The notes beneath the pieces are model-generated. The model had not been told where the DNA came from. It did no database searches and was given only the letters and a program-made list of their open reading frames with translations. From Cyclobacteriaceae bacterium (GTDB lineage Bacteria; Bacteroidota; Bacteroidia; Cytophagales; Cyclobacteriaceae), in the NCBI GenBank assembly GCA_029880385.1, contig JAOUOM010000152.1, positions 1 to 5,926 of the forward strand: a DNA stretch of 5,926 nucleotides, written 5' to 3'. A program made the translations under genes and the position numbers. Shown here piece after piece: positions 5,416-5,926 of the stretch; the stretch's first letter is position 1; every line of letters begins with the position of its first letter.

Positions 5416-5926
5416 AGCCCCAATCGCAGCAGTTGTGCTGGCTGCCGGCTTGTCCACCCGCATGGGGACACAAAAACTACTGGTTGAAACGGACAATATC
5501 CCGGTTGTCCGGCATACGGTCGGACATCTGGTGTCGTCAGACGTGGATACCATCGTGGTGGTGACCGGAAAAGACCAGGAAGAGGTCAGGGACGCCCTGG
5601 CCCCTTTTGGCAGTCGCATTACGTTTGTTCACAATCCACACTTTGCCAGCGGCATGACCTCCTCCATTCAGGCAGGTGTCCGTTCCGTGGCAACTCAGGA
5701 TTCGGCCATTATGATTTGCCTGGGCGATATGCCCCACATTCCTTCGTCGGGGTATAATGACCTCATCCGCTTGTATCATCATGCCACCCTATCCGATCCA
5801 TCGGCCATTGTTTACCCGTTAGTGGCAGGAAAAAAAGGAAACCCCGTGATTTTCTCACCTGCACACCGTGCCGCTATATTGGCGCATGTCGATCCTGAGG
5901 GATGCCGTGATCTTATCCGGCAGCAG
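5408..5926 (+). CDS. mocA: MocA/MobA-type molybdenum cofactor nucleotidyltransferase (3' partial)
   Basis: The first 173 residues of a nucleotidyltransferase of the MobA/MocA family, with the end beyond the window (members are usually about 190-210 aa, so only a few tens of residues should be missing). MocA transfers CMP to molybdopterin to give the cytosine dinucleotide cofactor, the form carried by aerobic CO dehydrogenase. Seen: the nucleotide-binding N-terminus AAVVLAAGLSTRMGTQK (7-23, LAAGxSxRMGxxK type), the metal-binding LGDMPHI (105-111) and GNPVIFS (144-150) of the substrate loop. ATG at 5408 overlaps the preceding stop by 8 bp and starts exactly where the family does. Neighbouring cox genes favour MCD synthesis over the MGD activity of MobA, but the sequence alone cannot prove CTP over GTP specificity. 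Confidence 0.9.
   Translation, partial: MPEAPIAAVVLAAGLSTRMGTQKLLVETDNIPVVRHTVGHLVSSDVDTIVVVTGKDQEEVRDALAPFGSRITFVHNPHFASGMTSSIQAGVRSVATQDSAIMICLGDMPHIPSSGYNDLIRLYHHATLSDPSAIVYPLVAGKKGNPVIFSPAHRAAILAHVDPEGCRDLIRQQ

Noticed and set aside
5250..5782. Overlapping minus-strand frames opposite coxF and the mocA-like gene
   Set aside because: All lie antisense to conserved coding sequence and have no recognisable protein features.

Overview
This window is part of an aerobic (Mo/Cu-type) carbon monoxide dehydrogenase gene cluster. Six genes lie on the + strand, with no convincing gene on the other strand. The order is the 3' two-thirds of coxL (catalytic large subunit), coxG, coxD, coxE, a CoxF/XdhC-type protein carrying an extra C-terminal YHS domain, and the 5' part of a MocA/MobA-type nucleotidyltransferase that runs off the right edge. 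The first and last genes are cut by the window. coxM and coxS, which normally precede coxL, are probably just upstream, but they cannot be seen here.

The key diagnostic is in coxL. Its active-site loop reads AYRCSFR (nt 373-393), the signature of form I, genuine CO-oxidising enzymes, and not the AYxGAGR of form II relatives. The downstream genes fit assembly of that enzyme. The nucleotidyltransferase suits molybdopterin cytosine dinucleotide synthesis. CoxD (MoxR-type AAA+ ATPase), CoxE (VWA protein) and CoxF suit post-translational building of the Mo-S-Cu centre. CoxG links the enzyme to the membrane and quinone side.

Layout: 1-1632 coxL (open at 5' end); 1633-1836 a 204-bp non-coding gap with a perfect 10-bp stem-loop (1676-1701) and a second, operator-like palindrome (1740-1759); 1837-2379 coxG; 2393-3271 coxD (probable TTG start); 3276-4436 coxE; 4429-5415 coxF-YHS; 5408-5926 mocA-like (open at 3' end). 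From coxG onward the genes are packed with 13-bp and 4-bp gaps and then two 8-bp ATG/stop overlaps, so they are almost certainly one transcription unit. The hairpin gap separates the structural gene coxL from this accessory block and may set the dose of catalytic versus maturation proteins.

Organism: GC content is moderate, starts are preceded by A-rich leaders with no clear Shine-Dalgarno sequence, and the proteins are lysine- and isoleucine-rich versions of the Cox family. This suggests a member of the Bacteroidota, but it is an inference from style and not a phylogenetic result. The system is a recognisable known one. Its less usual points are the XdhC-YHS fusion, the inter-cistronic hairpin, the CoxE cysteine cluster and the possible host phylum.
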